A stretch of DNA of 64,000 nucleotides from Achromobacter sp. B7 (lineage in GTDB: Bacteria > Pseudomonadota > Gammaproteobacteria > Burkholderiales > Burkholderiaceae_B). A program made the translations under genes and the position numbers. The notes beneath the pieces were generated by a model that was not told the origin of the DNA, did no database searches, and saw nothing but the letters and a program-made list of their open reading frames with translations. This document shows, in pieces, positions 39,377 through 48,419 of the stretch. Within the stretch, counting starts at the first letter, position 1, and every line of letters begins with the position of its first letter. The stretch covers positions 1 through 64,000 of the forward strand of contig NZ_CP032084.1 in assembly GCF_003600685.1 (NCBI RefSeq). Direction: 5' to 3'.

Positions 39377-40815
39377 TCGAAACAACGCAATGCGATTTGC
39401 TGGTGGTGGGCGCGGGTCCGGCCGGGTTGGCGGCGGCGACGGTGGCGGCCGGGCTGGGCGTGGATACCGTGCTGCTGGATGAACAGCCGGCGCCGGGCGG
39501 ACAGATCTATCGCGCCATCACGACCACGCCGGTGACCGACCGCGGCATCCTGGGCGAAGACTACTGGCATGGTGCATCCCTGATTGCGCCCTTCAAGCAA
39601 TCGGGCGCGCGCTACGTGCCGGGCGCCACGGTGTGGGCGGTGGCCGAGCGCACCGCGCCGCATCCCGAAAAGGGCTTTGAAGTGGCGTATTCCGTGGCGG
39701 GTGAAGCGCGCATCATCCATGCGCGCCGCTTGCTGCTGGCAACGGGCGCGCAAGAGCGTCCCTTCCCCATTCCGGGCTGGACGCTGCCGGGCGTGATCAC
39801 GGCGGGTGCCGCGCAGATTCTGCTGAAGTCGGCCGGTGTGGTGCCGGCGGATCGCACGGTGCTGGCGGGCAGCGGCCCGCTGCTGTATCTGGTGGCGTGG
39901 CAATACCTGAACGCGGGCGTGAAGATCGACGCGCTCTTGGAAACCACGCCGCCCGGACGCATGGGCCAGGCGTTGCCCAAGGTCTGGGGCTTTCTGCGGT
40001 CGCCGTATCTGGGCAAGGGCTTGAAGCTGCTGCGCGCGGTCAAGGCCGCGGTGCCGATCACACGCGGCGTGACCGCGTTGGAGGCCGTTGGCGACGGCAA
40101 GCTGCAAAGCGTGCGCTACACGGCGGGCGGCGTCACCAAGACCTTGCCGGCCGAACAACTGATGCTGCATCAGGGCGTGGTGCCCAACGTGAACCTGTCA
40201 CGCGCCGTGGGTGCCGAGCATCGTTGGAACGACGCCCTGGACTGTTGGGAGCCGCAGGTCGACGAGTGGGGCCTGACGACGGTGGACGGCATCGGCATGG
40301 CCGGTGACGGCGCGGGTATCGCGGGTGCGTTGGCGGCGGAACACCGGGGCCGGCTGGCCGCGCTGCAAGCCGCGCATCTGTTGGGCCGTATCGACGCCGC
40401 CAAGCGCGATAGACAGGCCGTGGCGCCGCGCGAGGCGCTTGCCCGTGCCGTGAGAGGCCGCGAGTTCTTCGACACGCTCTACAAGGCGCCTGATGCGTTC
40501 CGGCGGCCCACCGGCGACACCATCGTGTGCCGCTGCGAGGAAGTCACCGCCGCGCAGGTGCGCGAAACGGTCAAGCTCGGGTGCAGCGGACCTAACCAGA
40601 TGAAGGCGTTTCTTCGCTGCGGCATGGGGCCGTGCCAGGGGCGCTTCTGCGGGTTGACGGTGGCCGAGATCATCGCCGAAGAGCGCGGCGTGCCAACGCA
40701 GGAAGTGGGCTATTACCGGCTGCGCTTTCCGACCAAGCCGCTGACGCTGGGCGAGCTGGCGTCGCTGCCGCAGACGGACGATTCCCGCCAAGCCGTTGTC
40801 CGCCTGAAAAAGTAA
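39373..40815 (+). CDS. FAD/NAD(P)-binding subunit with BFD-like Fe-S domain (module 2, HcnB-like)
   Basis: This 480-residue flavoprotein has LLVVGAGPAGLAAATVAAGL at the N-terminus, a second nucleotide fold at LAGSGPLLYLVAWQ, and a C-terminal BFD-like domain with C386-x-C388 and C421-x4-C426. The architecture is the same as the module 1 large subunit. It would shuttle electrons from the DAO subunit toward the respiratory chain. Confidence 0.88.
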   Translation: MIETTQCDLLVVGAGPAGLAAATVAAGLGVDTVLLDEQPAPGGQIYRAITTTPVTDRGILGEDYWHGASLIAPFKQSGARYVPGATVWAVAERTAPHPEKGFEVAYSVAGEARIIHARRLLLATGAQERPFPIPGWTLPGVITAGAAQILLKSAGVVPADRTVLAGSGPLLYLVAWQYLNAGVKIDALLETTPPGRMGQALPKVWGFLRSPYLGKGLKLLRAVKAAVPITRGVTALEAVGDGKLQSVRYTAGGVTKTLPAEQLMLHQGVVPNVNLSRAVGAEHRWNDALDCWEPQVDEWGLTTVDGIGMAGDGAGIAGALAAEHRGRLAALQAAHLLGRIDAAKRDRQAVAPREALARAVRGREFFDTLYKAPDAFRRPTGDTIVCRCEEVTAAQVRETVKLGCSGPNQMKAFLRCGMGPCQGRFCGLTVAEIIAEERGVPTQEVGYYRLRFPTKPLTLGELASLPQTDDSRQAVVRLKK

Positions 40816-40819
40816 TGCC

Positions 40820-41983
40820 ATGACCGGTTCAACGCGGTCGGCGGCGGTCATCATCATTGGCGGGGGCCTGCACGGCAGCTCGGCCGCGCTGCATCTGGCG
40901 CGTGCGGGCGTGCCCGCCCTGGTGATCGAAAAGAATTACGTGGGTCGGCACGCGTCGGGCGTGAACGCGGGCGGCGTGCGGACCTTGTCGCGGCATCTGG
41001 CCGAAGTGCCGCTGGCGCTGGCCTCGCGCGAACTTTGGGTTCGCATCGGCGACCTGGTGGACGACGATTGTGGTTTCGAGCAGCACGGGCAGGTGCGCGT
41101 GGCCGAGAACGCCGCCGACGCCGACACGTTGCGGCAGCGCCTGCGCACGATGACGGACCACGGCTACACGCACGAAGCATGGATCAGCGCCGAGGACCTG
41201 CGCGACATGATCCCCGCCATCGCGCCAACCATCCAGGGCGGGCTGATGGCGCGCGAGGACGGCGCGGCCGACCCGTATCGCACAACGCTGGCGTTTCGTA
41301 CCAAGGCCGCGAGCCTGGGTGCGCGTTTTCTGGAAGGCGTGCGCGTGCATGGCGTGACGCACGACGGCACGCAGTGGCGCGTGGACACTGATGCCGGCGC
41401 CTACACCGCGCCGCAAGTGTTGAACTGCGCGGGCGCCTGGGCCGACCGTATCGCGGCGCAGTGGGGTGAGCCGGTGCCGCTCCTGGCCATCAGCCCGATG
41501 ATGTTGGTGACGTTGCGCATGGATCACTTTCTGGACCCCGTCGTGCTGGGCACCGGGCGCGCGCTATCGTTCAAGCAGCGCGGCAACGGCACGGTGCTGA
41601 TCGGCGGCGGGCGGCGGGCCTGGGTGGATCGCGACGCCGAATGGACCGAGCTGGATTTCCGCTCGTTGGCGGAAGGCGCGCGTACGGTCTGCGACTTATT
41701 CCCCCACATGCGCCACGCCATCGTGAACCGGGGTTGGGCGGGCATCGAAGCGGCCATGCCGGACGAGATCCCCGTGATCGGTCGCAGCAGCCGCCACGAG
41801 ACCGCGTTCCATGCGTTCGGCTTTTCGGCGCATGGCTTTGAACTGGGCCCCATCGTGGGCCGCATCATGGCCGATTTGATTACCACCGGCGCGACGGACA
41901 TGCCGATTGCGCCCTTCCGGATTGACCGTTTTTCGGACGCGGCGAAGGCGTCCACCCCATCAGAAAAGGAGCAAGACGAATGA
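40820..41983 (+). CDS. FAD-dependent DAO-family oxidoreductase, second copy (module 2, HcnC-like)
   Basis: This 387-residue protein has the FAD motif VIIIGGGLHGSSAALHLARAGV and VGRHASGVNAGGVR, which resembles the module 1 beta subunit (ASGVNYGGVR) more than the first DAO of this operon does. It lies four bases after the large subunit and overlaps the RidA gene by four bases. It is probably the true beta subunit; the first copy may act on a different bond or a downstream product. Confidence 0.87.
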   Translation: MTGSTRSAAVIIIGGGLHGSSAALHLARAGVPALVIEKNYVGRHASGVNAGGVRTLSRHLAEVPLALASRELWVRIGDLVDDDCGFEQHGQVRVAENAADADTLRQRLRTMTDHGYTHEAWISAEDLRDMIPAIAPTIQGGLMAREDGAADPYRTTLAFRTKAASLGARFLEGVRVHGVTHDGTQWRVDTDAGAYTAPQVLNCAGAWADRIAAQWGEPVPLLAISPMMLVTLRMDHFLDPVVLGTGRALSFKQRGNGTVLIGGGRRAWVDRDAEWTELDFRSLAEGARTVCDLFPHMRHAIVNRGWAGIEAAMPDEIPVIGRSSRHETAFHAFGFSAHGFELGPIVGRIMADLITTGATDMPIAPFRIDRFSDAAKASTPSEKEQDE

Positions 41984-42369
41984 ACGACGACATCGTGCGC
42001 AAGCAAACCAACCAGCGCCTGAGCCGCATCGTGATCCATGGCGATACGGTCTATGTGGCGGGCGTGACGTCAGCGGCCGAAGGCGGCATCGTGGCGCAGA
42101 CGCGCGACGCGCTGGCCAAGATCGACGGCTATCTGGCCGAGGCCGGCACCGACAAGTCGCGACTGCTGTCGGTGCAGATCTGGCTGAAGGATATCGACCG
42201 CGATTTCGCGGGCATGAACAGCGTGTGGGCCGAGTGGGCGCTGCCCGACGCGATGCCCACCCGCGCCACCTGCGAGGCCAAGCTGGCCGCGCCGGAGCTG
42301 CTGGTGGAGATTATCGTGACGGCCGCCAAGCGGCCGCCGTATGTCAGCGGGCCGGTGTCTGAAAGCTGA
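41980..42369 (+). CDS. RidA-family enamine/imine deaminase
   Basis: This 129-residue Rid protein hydrolyses reactive enamines and imines to oxo acids and ammonia. TNQRLSRIVIHGDTVYVAG opens it and the conserved arginine is in MPTRATCEAKLAAPELLVEI. It closes the module 2 operon, which is strong context for imine-producing flavoenzymes upstream. Its 3' end overlaps the converging deaminase gene by 26 bases. Confidence 0.9.
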   Translation: MNDDIVRKQTNQRLSRIVIHGDTVYVAGVTSAAEGGIVAQTRDALAKIDGYLAEAGTDKSRLLSVQIWLKDIDRDFAGMNSVWAEWALPDAMPTRATCEAKLAAPELLVEIIVTAAKRPPYVSGPVSES

Positions 42370-43624
42370 CCTGACCCGGGCGGCCCGGCAGATTCAAGGT
42401 GGCGGTAGCGGGCGGCGTGGTGGCAATCACCTGCCCCGCGCGCAGCACCATCAGGCGGGTCGCGCGCAGGCGTAGCGCTTCGACGGGATCGCGCGCTTGC
42501 AACAACACCAGGTCGGCACGCTTGCCGACCGCGATGCCCGTGTCGTCCAGCCCCAGGATCTTGGCGGGCGTGGCCGTCACGGCCTCGAAACAGGCGCGCA
42601 TGGCGTCCTGGCCCGTCATCTGGGCCACGTGCAGACCCATGTGCGCCACTTCCAGCATGTCGCCCGAGCCCAGGCTGTACCAGGGGTCCATCACGCAGTC
42701 ATGGCCGAAGGCCACCGGCACGCCGGCCGCCAGCAGTTCGGGCACCCGGGTCATGCCACGGCGCTTGGGATAGGTGTCGTGGCGGCCTTGCAGCGTGATG
42801 TTGATCAGCGGGTTGGCAATTGCCGCGACACCGGCTTCGCGCATCAGCGGGATCAGCTTGGACACGTAGTAGTTGTCCATGGAATGCATGGACGTCAGGT
42901 GCGAACCGGTGACGCGGCCATGCAGACCCAGGCGTTGGGTGTGGTACGCCAGCGTTTCGATGTGGCGCGACAAGGGGTCGTCGCTTTCGTCGCAATGCAT
43001 GTCCACGCGCAGGCCGCGTTCGGCGGCCAGTTCGCACAGGATGCGCACGGATTCGGCGCCGTCCTGCATGGTGCGTTCAAAGTGCGGAATGCCGCCGACC
43101 ACGTCCACGCCCATATCGAGCGCGCGCTTCAGGTTGTCCAGCGCACCGGGCGCGCGCAGCACGCCGTCTTGCGGGAAGGCGACCAGTTGCAGGTCCAGAT
43201 AGGGTTTGACCTTTTCGCGCACGTGCAGCAGCGCTTCGGTGGCGAGCAGGCGCGGGTCACAGACGTCTACGTGCGAGCGGATGGCCAGCAGGCCGCGGGC
43301 AACGGCCCAGTCGCAATACGCCAACGCGCGTTCCACCAGCGCTTCCTGCGTCAACAGCGGCTTGAGTTCCCCCCACAGCGCGATGCCTTCCAGCAAGGTG
43401 CCGGACTGGTTCACGCGCGGCAGCCCGAAGGACAGCGTGGAATCCATGTGAAAGTGCGCGTCCACAAAGGGCGACGACACGAGCTGGCCGGCGGCATCGA
43501 TCACCTGCCCGGCCTCGGCTTTCAGCGCGGGCTCCACCGCCGTGATGCGACCCTGCGCCACGCCGATGTCGACGTTCGTGCGCCCATCGGGCAGCGTGCA
43601 ATTCTTGATAATCAGATCGAGCAT
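42344..43624 (-). CDS. CodA-like nucleobase deaminase (amidohydrolase family)
   Basis: This metal-dependent hydrolase of 426 residues follows bacterial cytosine deaminase closely. It has the metal pair His57/His59 in VDAHFHMD, HCDESDDP with His210 and Glu213, GSHLTSMHSM, QGRHDTYPKRRGMTRV, and the catalytic Asp309 in AFGHDCVMDPWY. The substrate may be cytosine, isoguanine, creatinine or a similar ring. It is the last gene of a minus-strand group with a BMP-type transporter, from which it is separated by a repeat-bearing gap. Confidence 0.85.
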   Translation of the reverse strand: MLDLIIKNCTLPDGRTNVDIGVAQGRITAVEPALKAEAGQVIDAAGQLVSSPFVDAHFHMDSTLSFGLPRVNQSGTLLEGIALWGELKPLLTQEALVERALAYCDWAVARGLLAIRSHVDVCDPRLLATEALLHVREKVKPYLDLQLVAFPQDGVLRAPGALDNLKRALDMGVDVVGGIPHFERTMQDGAESVRILCELAAERGLRVDMHCDESDDPLSRHIETLAYHTQRLGLHGRVTGSHLTSMHSMDNYYVSKLIPLMREAGVAAIANPLINITLQGRHDTYPKRRGMTRVPELLAAGVPVAFGHDCVMDPWYSLGSGDMLEVAHMGLHVAQMTGQDAMRACFEAVTATPAKILGLDDTGIAVGKRADLVLLQARDPVEALRLRATRLMVLRAGQVIATTPPATATLNLPGRPGQVSFQTPAR

Positions 43625-43671
43625 GGGGTGATCCTAATGGAAGTTCAGTATTTCACAATGCCGCGAAAGTA

Positions 43672-43754
43672 CCCCAACCTGGGGGTCGCGCGGAGCCGGC
43701 TCCGCCGGTCCGTCGCGATGCTCCCTTGAGGGGGAAGCGCGCAGCGCTTCGGGG
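43672..43754. repeat. Structured intergenic element between deaminase and permease genes
   Basis: The gap contains a series of small dyads: CCCC-AACCT-GGGG, GGAGCCGGCTCC, and AAGCGC-GCA-GCGCTT followed by GGGG. I recall similar blocks downstream of genes in several betaproteobacteria, where they look like dispersed elements with a processing or terminator role; that comparison is from memory. Confidence 0.5.
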
Positions 43755-43765
43755 CTGGATCCCCG

Positions 43766-44716
43766 CTAGCGTTCGCCTTTGCGGTACGGCTTCATCAGCG
43801 CTTGGGGGTAGGCGGCGCGGCGCGCCATGACTACCAGGGCGAGGATGGACAGGATGTAGGGCAGCATCAGGTACACCTGATACGGTAGCTCGGGCAGGCC
43901 GGGCAAGGCCGCGCCGCCTTGTTGCAGGCGCAGTTGCAGCGCGTCGAAGAAGGCGAAGATCAGCGCGCCCAGCAGCGCCTTGCCGGGCCGCCACGATGCA
44001 AACACCACCAGCGCCACGCATACCCAGCCGCGGCCGTTGACCATGTTGAAAAAGAACGCGTTGAACGCCGCCAGCGTCAGGAAGCTGCCGGCCACGCCCA
44101 TCAGTGCCGACCCGGCCACAATCGCGCCGATGCGCAGTCGCGTGACGGACAGGCCCTGCCCTTCGGCGGCCGCGGGGTTTTCGCCCACCATGCGGATCGC
44201 CAACCCGACCGGGGTGCGGTTCAGCACCCAGGCAAGAATGGGCACGGCGGCCAGCGCGATCAGTGTCATGGGCGTCTGCCCCGCCAGCACCGGGCCGATC
44301 AGCGGAATGCCGTCCAGGAATTTCATCTCGGCAAACGGCGTGATCGTGGGCGGCGTGTTCACGCTGGGAAACGTCACCCGGTAAGCAAAGTACGACAGGC
44401 TGGTGGCAAGCAGCGTCACGCCCAATCCCGACACGTGTTGCGACAGGCCCAGCGGCACCGTCAGCACGGCATGCAGCAAACCGAACACGGCACCGGCAAA
44501 GGCCGCCGCCAACACGCCTACATACAGCGGCGCGCCCAGGTACACGACCAGCCAGCCGGTAAATGCCCCGGCGGCCATGATGCCTTCGATGCCCAGATTC
44601 AACACCCCCGCGCGCTCGCACAGCAGTACGCCCAAGGTGCCCAGAATCAACGGCGTCGCCAGACGCAGCACGGCGACCCAGAAGGCCGAGGAACTCAACA
44701 GATCCATCCATTCCAT
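43766..44716 (-). CDS. BMP-type nucleoside ABC permease, second subunit
   Basis: This inner-membrane permease of the BPD_transp_2 class has 316 residues and about eight spans (LILGTLGVLLCERAGVLNLGIEGIMAAGAF). I start at ATG 44716, preceded by GAGGAG; the frame extends upstream without merit. It pairs with the permease encoded at 44727, ten bases away. The class carries nucleosides or related bases. Confidence 0.92.
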   Translation of the reverse strand: MEWMDLLSSSAFWVAVLRLATPLILGTLGVLLCERAGVLNLGIEGIMAAGAFTGWLVVYLGAPLYVGVLAAAFAGAVFGLLHAVLTVPLGLSQHVSGLGVTLLATSLSYFAYRVTFPSVNTPPTITPFAEMKFLDGIPLIGPVLAGQTPMTLIALAAVPILAWVLNRTPVGLAIRMVGENPAAAEGQGLSVTRLRIGAIVAGSALMGVAGSFLTLAAFNAFFFNMVNGRGWVCVALVVFASWRPGKALLGALIFAFFDALQLRLQQGGAALPGLPELPYQVYLMLPYILSILALVVMARRAAYPQALMKPYRKGER

Positions 44717-44726
44717 GGCGTGCTCC

Positions 44727-45800
44727 TCAAGCCCGGTTGCGGCGCAGGCGGTACTGCGCAAATAGCGTCGCGACCAGCATGGCAAGCAACGAGGTGGCGA
44801 CGATGACGTCGGCGATGTAGTTCGGCACCGCGATGGCGCGGCTCATGCTGTCCGCGCCGACCAGCATGCCGGCGACAAAGATGCTGGCCAGGATCACGCC
44901 CAGCGGATGCAGCCCGGCCAGCATGGCGACGACCACGCCGGTGTAGCCATAGCCCGGCGACATATCCAGCGTGACGTAGCCGGTGCGGCCCGCCACTTCG
45001 ATGGCGCCCGCCAGACCGGCCAGCGCGCCGGACAACATCGCGGTGCCGAGCATCACGCGGTTGACCGGCAGGCCCAGGAAACGCGAGGCGTGCGCGTTGG
45101 CGCCCACGGCGCGCATCTGGAAGCCGAAGACCGTGTAGCGATTCAACAGCCACAAGCCCAGCGCCAGGCCCGCGGCCCACAGCAGCCCGGTGTGGGCGCG
45201 CGTGCGCTCGATCAGCTTGCCCAACTCCAGGTCGCCGTTAAGCGCCACGGACTGCGGCCAGCCCATCGCCATCGGGTCCTTCATGGGGCCGTCCAGCATC
45301 ATGGACGCGAACAGCAGCACGATGAAGTTGCCCAGCAAGGTGGTTACCACTTCGTCCACGCCCAGGCGGGTCTTGAGCAGCGCGGGAATCAGCAGCAGCA
45401 AGGCGCCGGCCAGCGCGGCCGCCAGCATCATGCCGCCGAACAGCACGGGCACGGGCAGGTCGAACCCCGTGCCGTCGTGCAGCCCGCCGATGGCGACTGC
45501 CGCCAGCGCGCCCAGATACAGCTGGCCTTCGGCGCCGATGTTGTAGAAGCGCGCGCGAAACGCCACGGCACAGGCCAGGCCCGTCAGCATCAAGGGCGTG
45601 GCGCGGGTCAGCGTTTCGGACAGCGCGAAGCGCGAGCCGAACGCGCCTTCGAACAGCAGCGCGTAGGTGCGGCCCACGGGCGCGCCGGCCCAGGCGACCA
45701 GCAAAGTGCAGACCGCCAGGGTAAAGAGGATGGCCGCGATGGGGGCCAAGGCCAGCGCCAGGCGGCTGGGCTCGGGGCGGCGTTCCAGGATCAGTTTCAT
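44727..45800 (-). CDS. BMP-type nucleoside ABC permease, first subunit
   Basis: This 357-residue permease has about nine hydrophobic segments. It carries ARFYNIGAEGQLYLGALAA and GDLELGKLIERTRAHTGLLWAAGLALG, typical of the YufP-like subunit. It lies 58 bases after the ATPase gene and directly before the second permease. Confidence 0.92.
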   Translation of the reverse strand: MKLILERRPEPSRLALALAPIAAILFTLAVCTLLVAWAGAPVGRTYALLFEGAFGSRFALSETLTRATPLMLTGLACAVAFRARFYNIGAEGQLYLGALAAVAIGGLHDGTGFDLPVPVLFGGMMLAAALAGALLLLIPALLKTRLGVDEVVTTLLGNFIVLLFASMMLDGPMKDPMAMGWPQSVALNGDLELGKLIERTRAHTGLLWAAGLALGLWLLNRYTVFGFQMRAVGANAHASRFLGLPVNRVMLGTAMLSGALAGLAGAIEVAGRTGYVTLDMSPGYGYTGVVVAMLAGLHPLGVILASIFVAGMLVGADSMSRAIAVPNYIADVIVATSLLAMLVATLFAQYRLRRNRA

Positions 45801-45858
45801 GCGAGTAAGGCTCGGTAAAGGGGGGCGCGGCAGGCGCGGCGCGCGACGGTACGAGTCG

Positions 45859-47388
45859 TCACGCGCGCGTTCCCGTCATGGCCAGGCCGACGGTGGCGGG
45901 CGTCCATTCGGCCACCGGTTTGACGGCCACCAGCTTGCCGCCGCACAGCACGGCGATGCGGTCGGCCAGCGCAAAGATTTCTTCCAGGTCTTCGGACACC
46001 AGCAGCACGCCGGCGCCGCGCGCGCGGGCGGCCAGCAGCTGCTCGCGCACATAGGCCACGGCGCCGATGTCCAGGCCCCAGGTGGGCTGGTCGGCCACGA
46101 TGAAGCGCGGTTCGCGCGCCAGCGTGCGGCCCAGGATCAGCTTTTGCATATTGCCGCCCGACAGGCTGCGCGTGCGCACATCCAGCGAGGCCGCGCGCAC
46201 ATCGAACTGCTTGGCCAGTGACGCGGCGTAGGCGCGGCCGGCGCGTGCGCGGATCAAACCGTAGCGCGCGAAGCGCTTGTCTTTGAGGTCTTCAACGATG
46301 GCGTTTTCCCAAAGCGGGCTGTCGCCGATCATGCCTTCGCCGTGGCGGTCTTCGGGGATGCGGCCGACGCGGGCAGCGGTCCAGCCGGCGGGCGTGGTGG
46401 GCGCGGGCGCGTGTTCCGCGCCCAGCCGGATGGTGCCGTCGCTGGGGTGGCGCAGGCCGGTCAGCACCGATACCAACGCCTGCTGGCCGTTGCCGGCCAC
46501 GCCCGCGATCGCCACGATTTCATGTTTGTGGACGGTCAGGTCCAGGCTGTCCAGGCGCAGCGCGCCATCGCGGCCGTCGCGCACGGTCACTTGCGACAAG
46601 GTCACGACCGGCGCGGCCTGTTCGGCGGCGGCCACCGCCTCGGCGCGCGGCATGACGACCTTGCGGCCCACCATCAGTTCCGCAAGCTCGGCGGGGCTGG
46701 TGCCGGCGGTGTCGCGTTCGGCCACCAGTTTGCCCTGGCGCAGCACGGCCACGCGGCGCGATACGGCCATCACTTCGTCCAGCTTGTGCGAAATGAAGAT
46801 GACGGCCAGGCCGTCGTCGACAAAGCCGCGCAAGGTGGCGAACAGATCCTGTACTTCTTGCGGCGTGAGCACCGCGGTGGGCTCATCCAGGATCAGCACG
46901 CGCGCGCCGCGATACAGCGCCTTCAGGATTTCAACGCGCTGTTTTTCGCCGACGGACAAGCCGCCCACGCGCGCGTCCGGGTCCACGCCCAGGCCGAAGC
47001 GCTGGCCCAGTTCAACCAGGCGGCGGCGTGCCTTGGCGCGGCCCGAGGCCAGCTTCCACAGCGATTCCGTGCCGACCATGATGTTGTCCAGCACGCTCAG
47101 GTTGTCGGCCAGGGTGAAGTGCTGATGCACCATGCCCACGCCCGCCGCCAGCGCGGCGTCGGGCCGGCCGGGCGGCAGGGGCTTGCCGAACACCTCAATG
47201 CTGCCGGCATCGGCCACATAGTGGCCGAACAGAATCGACACCAGCGTCGATTTGCCGGCGCCGTTCTCGCCCAGCAAGGCCAAGACCTCGCCCTGCCGTA
47301 GCGTCAGCGAGATATCGTCGTTGGCCGTCAGGCTGCCGAACCGTTTGGTGATCCCTGTCAGTTGCAGGGCGAGAGGCGCTTGGTTCAT
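45859..47388 (-). CDS. BMP-type nucleoside ABC ATPase (two fused ABC domains)
   Basis: This is a double ATPase of 509 residues. The first half has Walker A GENGAGKST and signature LSVGEKQRVEI. The second half has the usual degenerate P-loop (GVAGNGQQAL) and signature LSGGNMQKLILGR. This is normal for RbsA/YufO-class proteins. It overlaps the receptor gene stop by four bases. Confidence 0.93.
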   Translation of the reverse strand: MNQAPLALQLTGITKRFGSLTANDDISLTLRQGEVLALLGENGAGKSTLVSILFGHYVADAGSIEVFGKPLPPGRPDAALAAGVGMVHQHFTLADNLSVLDNIMVGTESLWKLASGRAKARRRLVELGQRFGLGVDPDARVGGLSVGEKQRVEILKALYRGARVLILDEPTAVLTPQEVQDLFATLRGFVDDGLAVIFISHKLDEVMAVSRRVAVLRQGKLVAERDTAGTSPAELAELMVGRKVVMPRAEAVAAAEQAAPVVTLSQVTVRDGRDGALRLDSLDLTVHKHEIVAIAGVAGNGQQALVSVLTGLRHPSDGTIRLGAEHAPAPTTPAGWTAARVGRIPEDRHGEGMIGDSPLWENAIVEDLKDKRFARYGLIRARAGRAYAASLAKQFDVRAASLDVRTRSLSGGNMQKLILGRTLAREPRFIVADQPTWGLDIGAVAYVREQLLAARARGAGVLLVSEDLEEIFALADRIAVLCGGKLVAVKPVAEWTPATVGLAMTGTRA

Positions 47389-48419
47389 CGTGCCGAGGAC
47401 TTGGGTTCTTTGTCGTTGACCTTGACGGCGAAGCTGCCATCCAGGATGGCCTTCTGCTTGGCGTCGACCTTGGCGATGAGATCGGCCGGGATCTTCTTTT
47501 CGAAGGTGCCCAGCGGCGCGAGAGACGAGCCCTTGTGCTTCATCAGCGAATACTGGCCGTAGTCTTCAGCCTTGAACGTGCCGGCCTTGACCTGCTTGAG
47601 GGCTTCGTCGATGGTCGGTTCCATGCTCCACAACGCGGATGCCACGACGGTTTCGGGGTACTGCGGCTGCGTGTCGATCACGTTGCCGATAGCCAGCTTG
47701 CCGCGTTCCTTGGCGGCGTCCGACACGCCGAAACGCTCGGCGTACAGCACGTCCGCGCCCTTGTCGATCATGGCGAAGGCGGCTTCCTTGGCCTTCGGGG
47801 GATCGAACCACGAACCGATGAAGGTCACGGTGAATTCGGCCTTCGGGTTCACTTCCTTGGCGCCTTCAATGAAGGCTTGCATCAGGCGGTTCACTTCGGG
47901 GATGGGGTAGCCGCCCACCAGGCCGATCTTGCCCGTCTGGCTCATGCCGCCGGCGATCATGCCGGTCAGGTACGCGGGTTCCTGGATGTAGTTGTCGAAC
48001 ACCGAGAAGTTGGGCTGCTGCGGCTTGCCCGACGAGCCCATCAGGAAGGCGGTCTGCGGATAGTCCTTGGCCACCTTGCGCGCGGCGGCTTCCACGGCAA
48101 AGGCTTCACCCACGACCAGCTTGTTGCCCTGCTCGGCGTACTGGCGCATCACGCGCTCGTAGTCGGCGTTGGTGACGTTTTCCGAGAAGGTGTAGTCGAT
48201 CTCGCCACGGTCGCGCGCGGCGGTCAGCGCCTTGTGGATGCGCGACACCCATTGCTGCTCGACCGGCACCGTGTAGATGGCGGCAACCTTGGTCTTGGCG
48301 GGGGCTTGGGCTTGCGCCGCGCCCGAGAACAGCAGCACGCCGGTGGCGGCGGCCGCGGCCAGCTTGAGCAGGCCACGGCGGGCAATGCCGCCTGCGGACG
48401 AGGGGGACAGGGATTTCAT
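47385..48419 (-). CDS. BMP-family periplasmic binding protein (nucleoside receptor)
   Basis: This 344-residue receptor of the PnrA/Med family has a twin-arginine-like lead (ARRGLLKLAAAAATGVLLFSGAAQAQA) and the mature start PAKTKVAAIYTVPVEQQWVSRIH. ATG 48419 follows GAAGGAG; the frame runs further up but reads as low-complexity sequence. It is the first gene of the ABC-deaminase group and is preceded by a leader of about 320 bases. Confidence 0.92.
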   Translation of the reverse strand: MKSLSPSSAGGIARRGLLKLAAAAATGVLLFSGAAQAQAPAKTKVAAIYTVPVEQQWVSRIHKALTAARDRGEIDYTFSENVTNADYERVMRQYAEQGNKLVVGEAFAVEAAARKVAKDYPQTAFLMGSSGKPQQPNFSVFDNYIQEPAYLTGMIAGGMSQTGKIGLVGGYPIPEVNRLMQAFIEGAKEVNPKAEFTVTFIGSWFDPPKAKEAAFAMIDKGADVLYAERFGVSDAAKERGKLAIGNVIDTQPQYPETVVASALWSMEPTIDEALKQVKAGTFKAEDYGQYSLMKHKGSSLAPLGTFEKKIPADLIAKVDAKQKAILDGSFAVKVNDKEPKSSAR

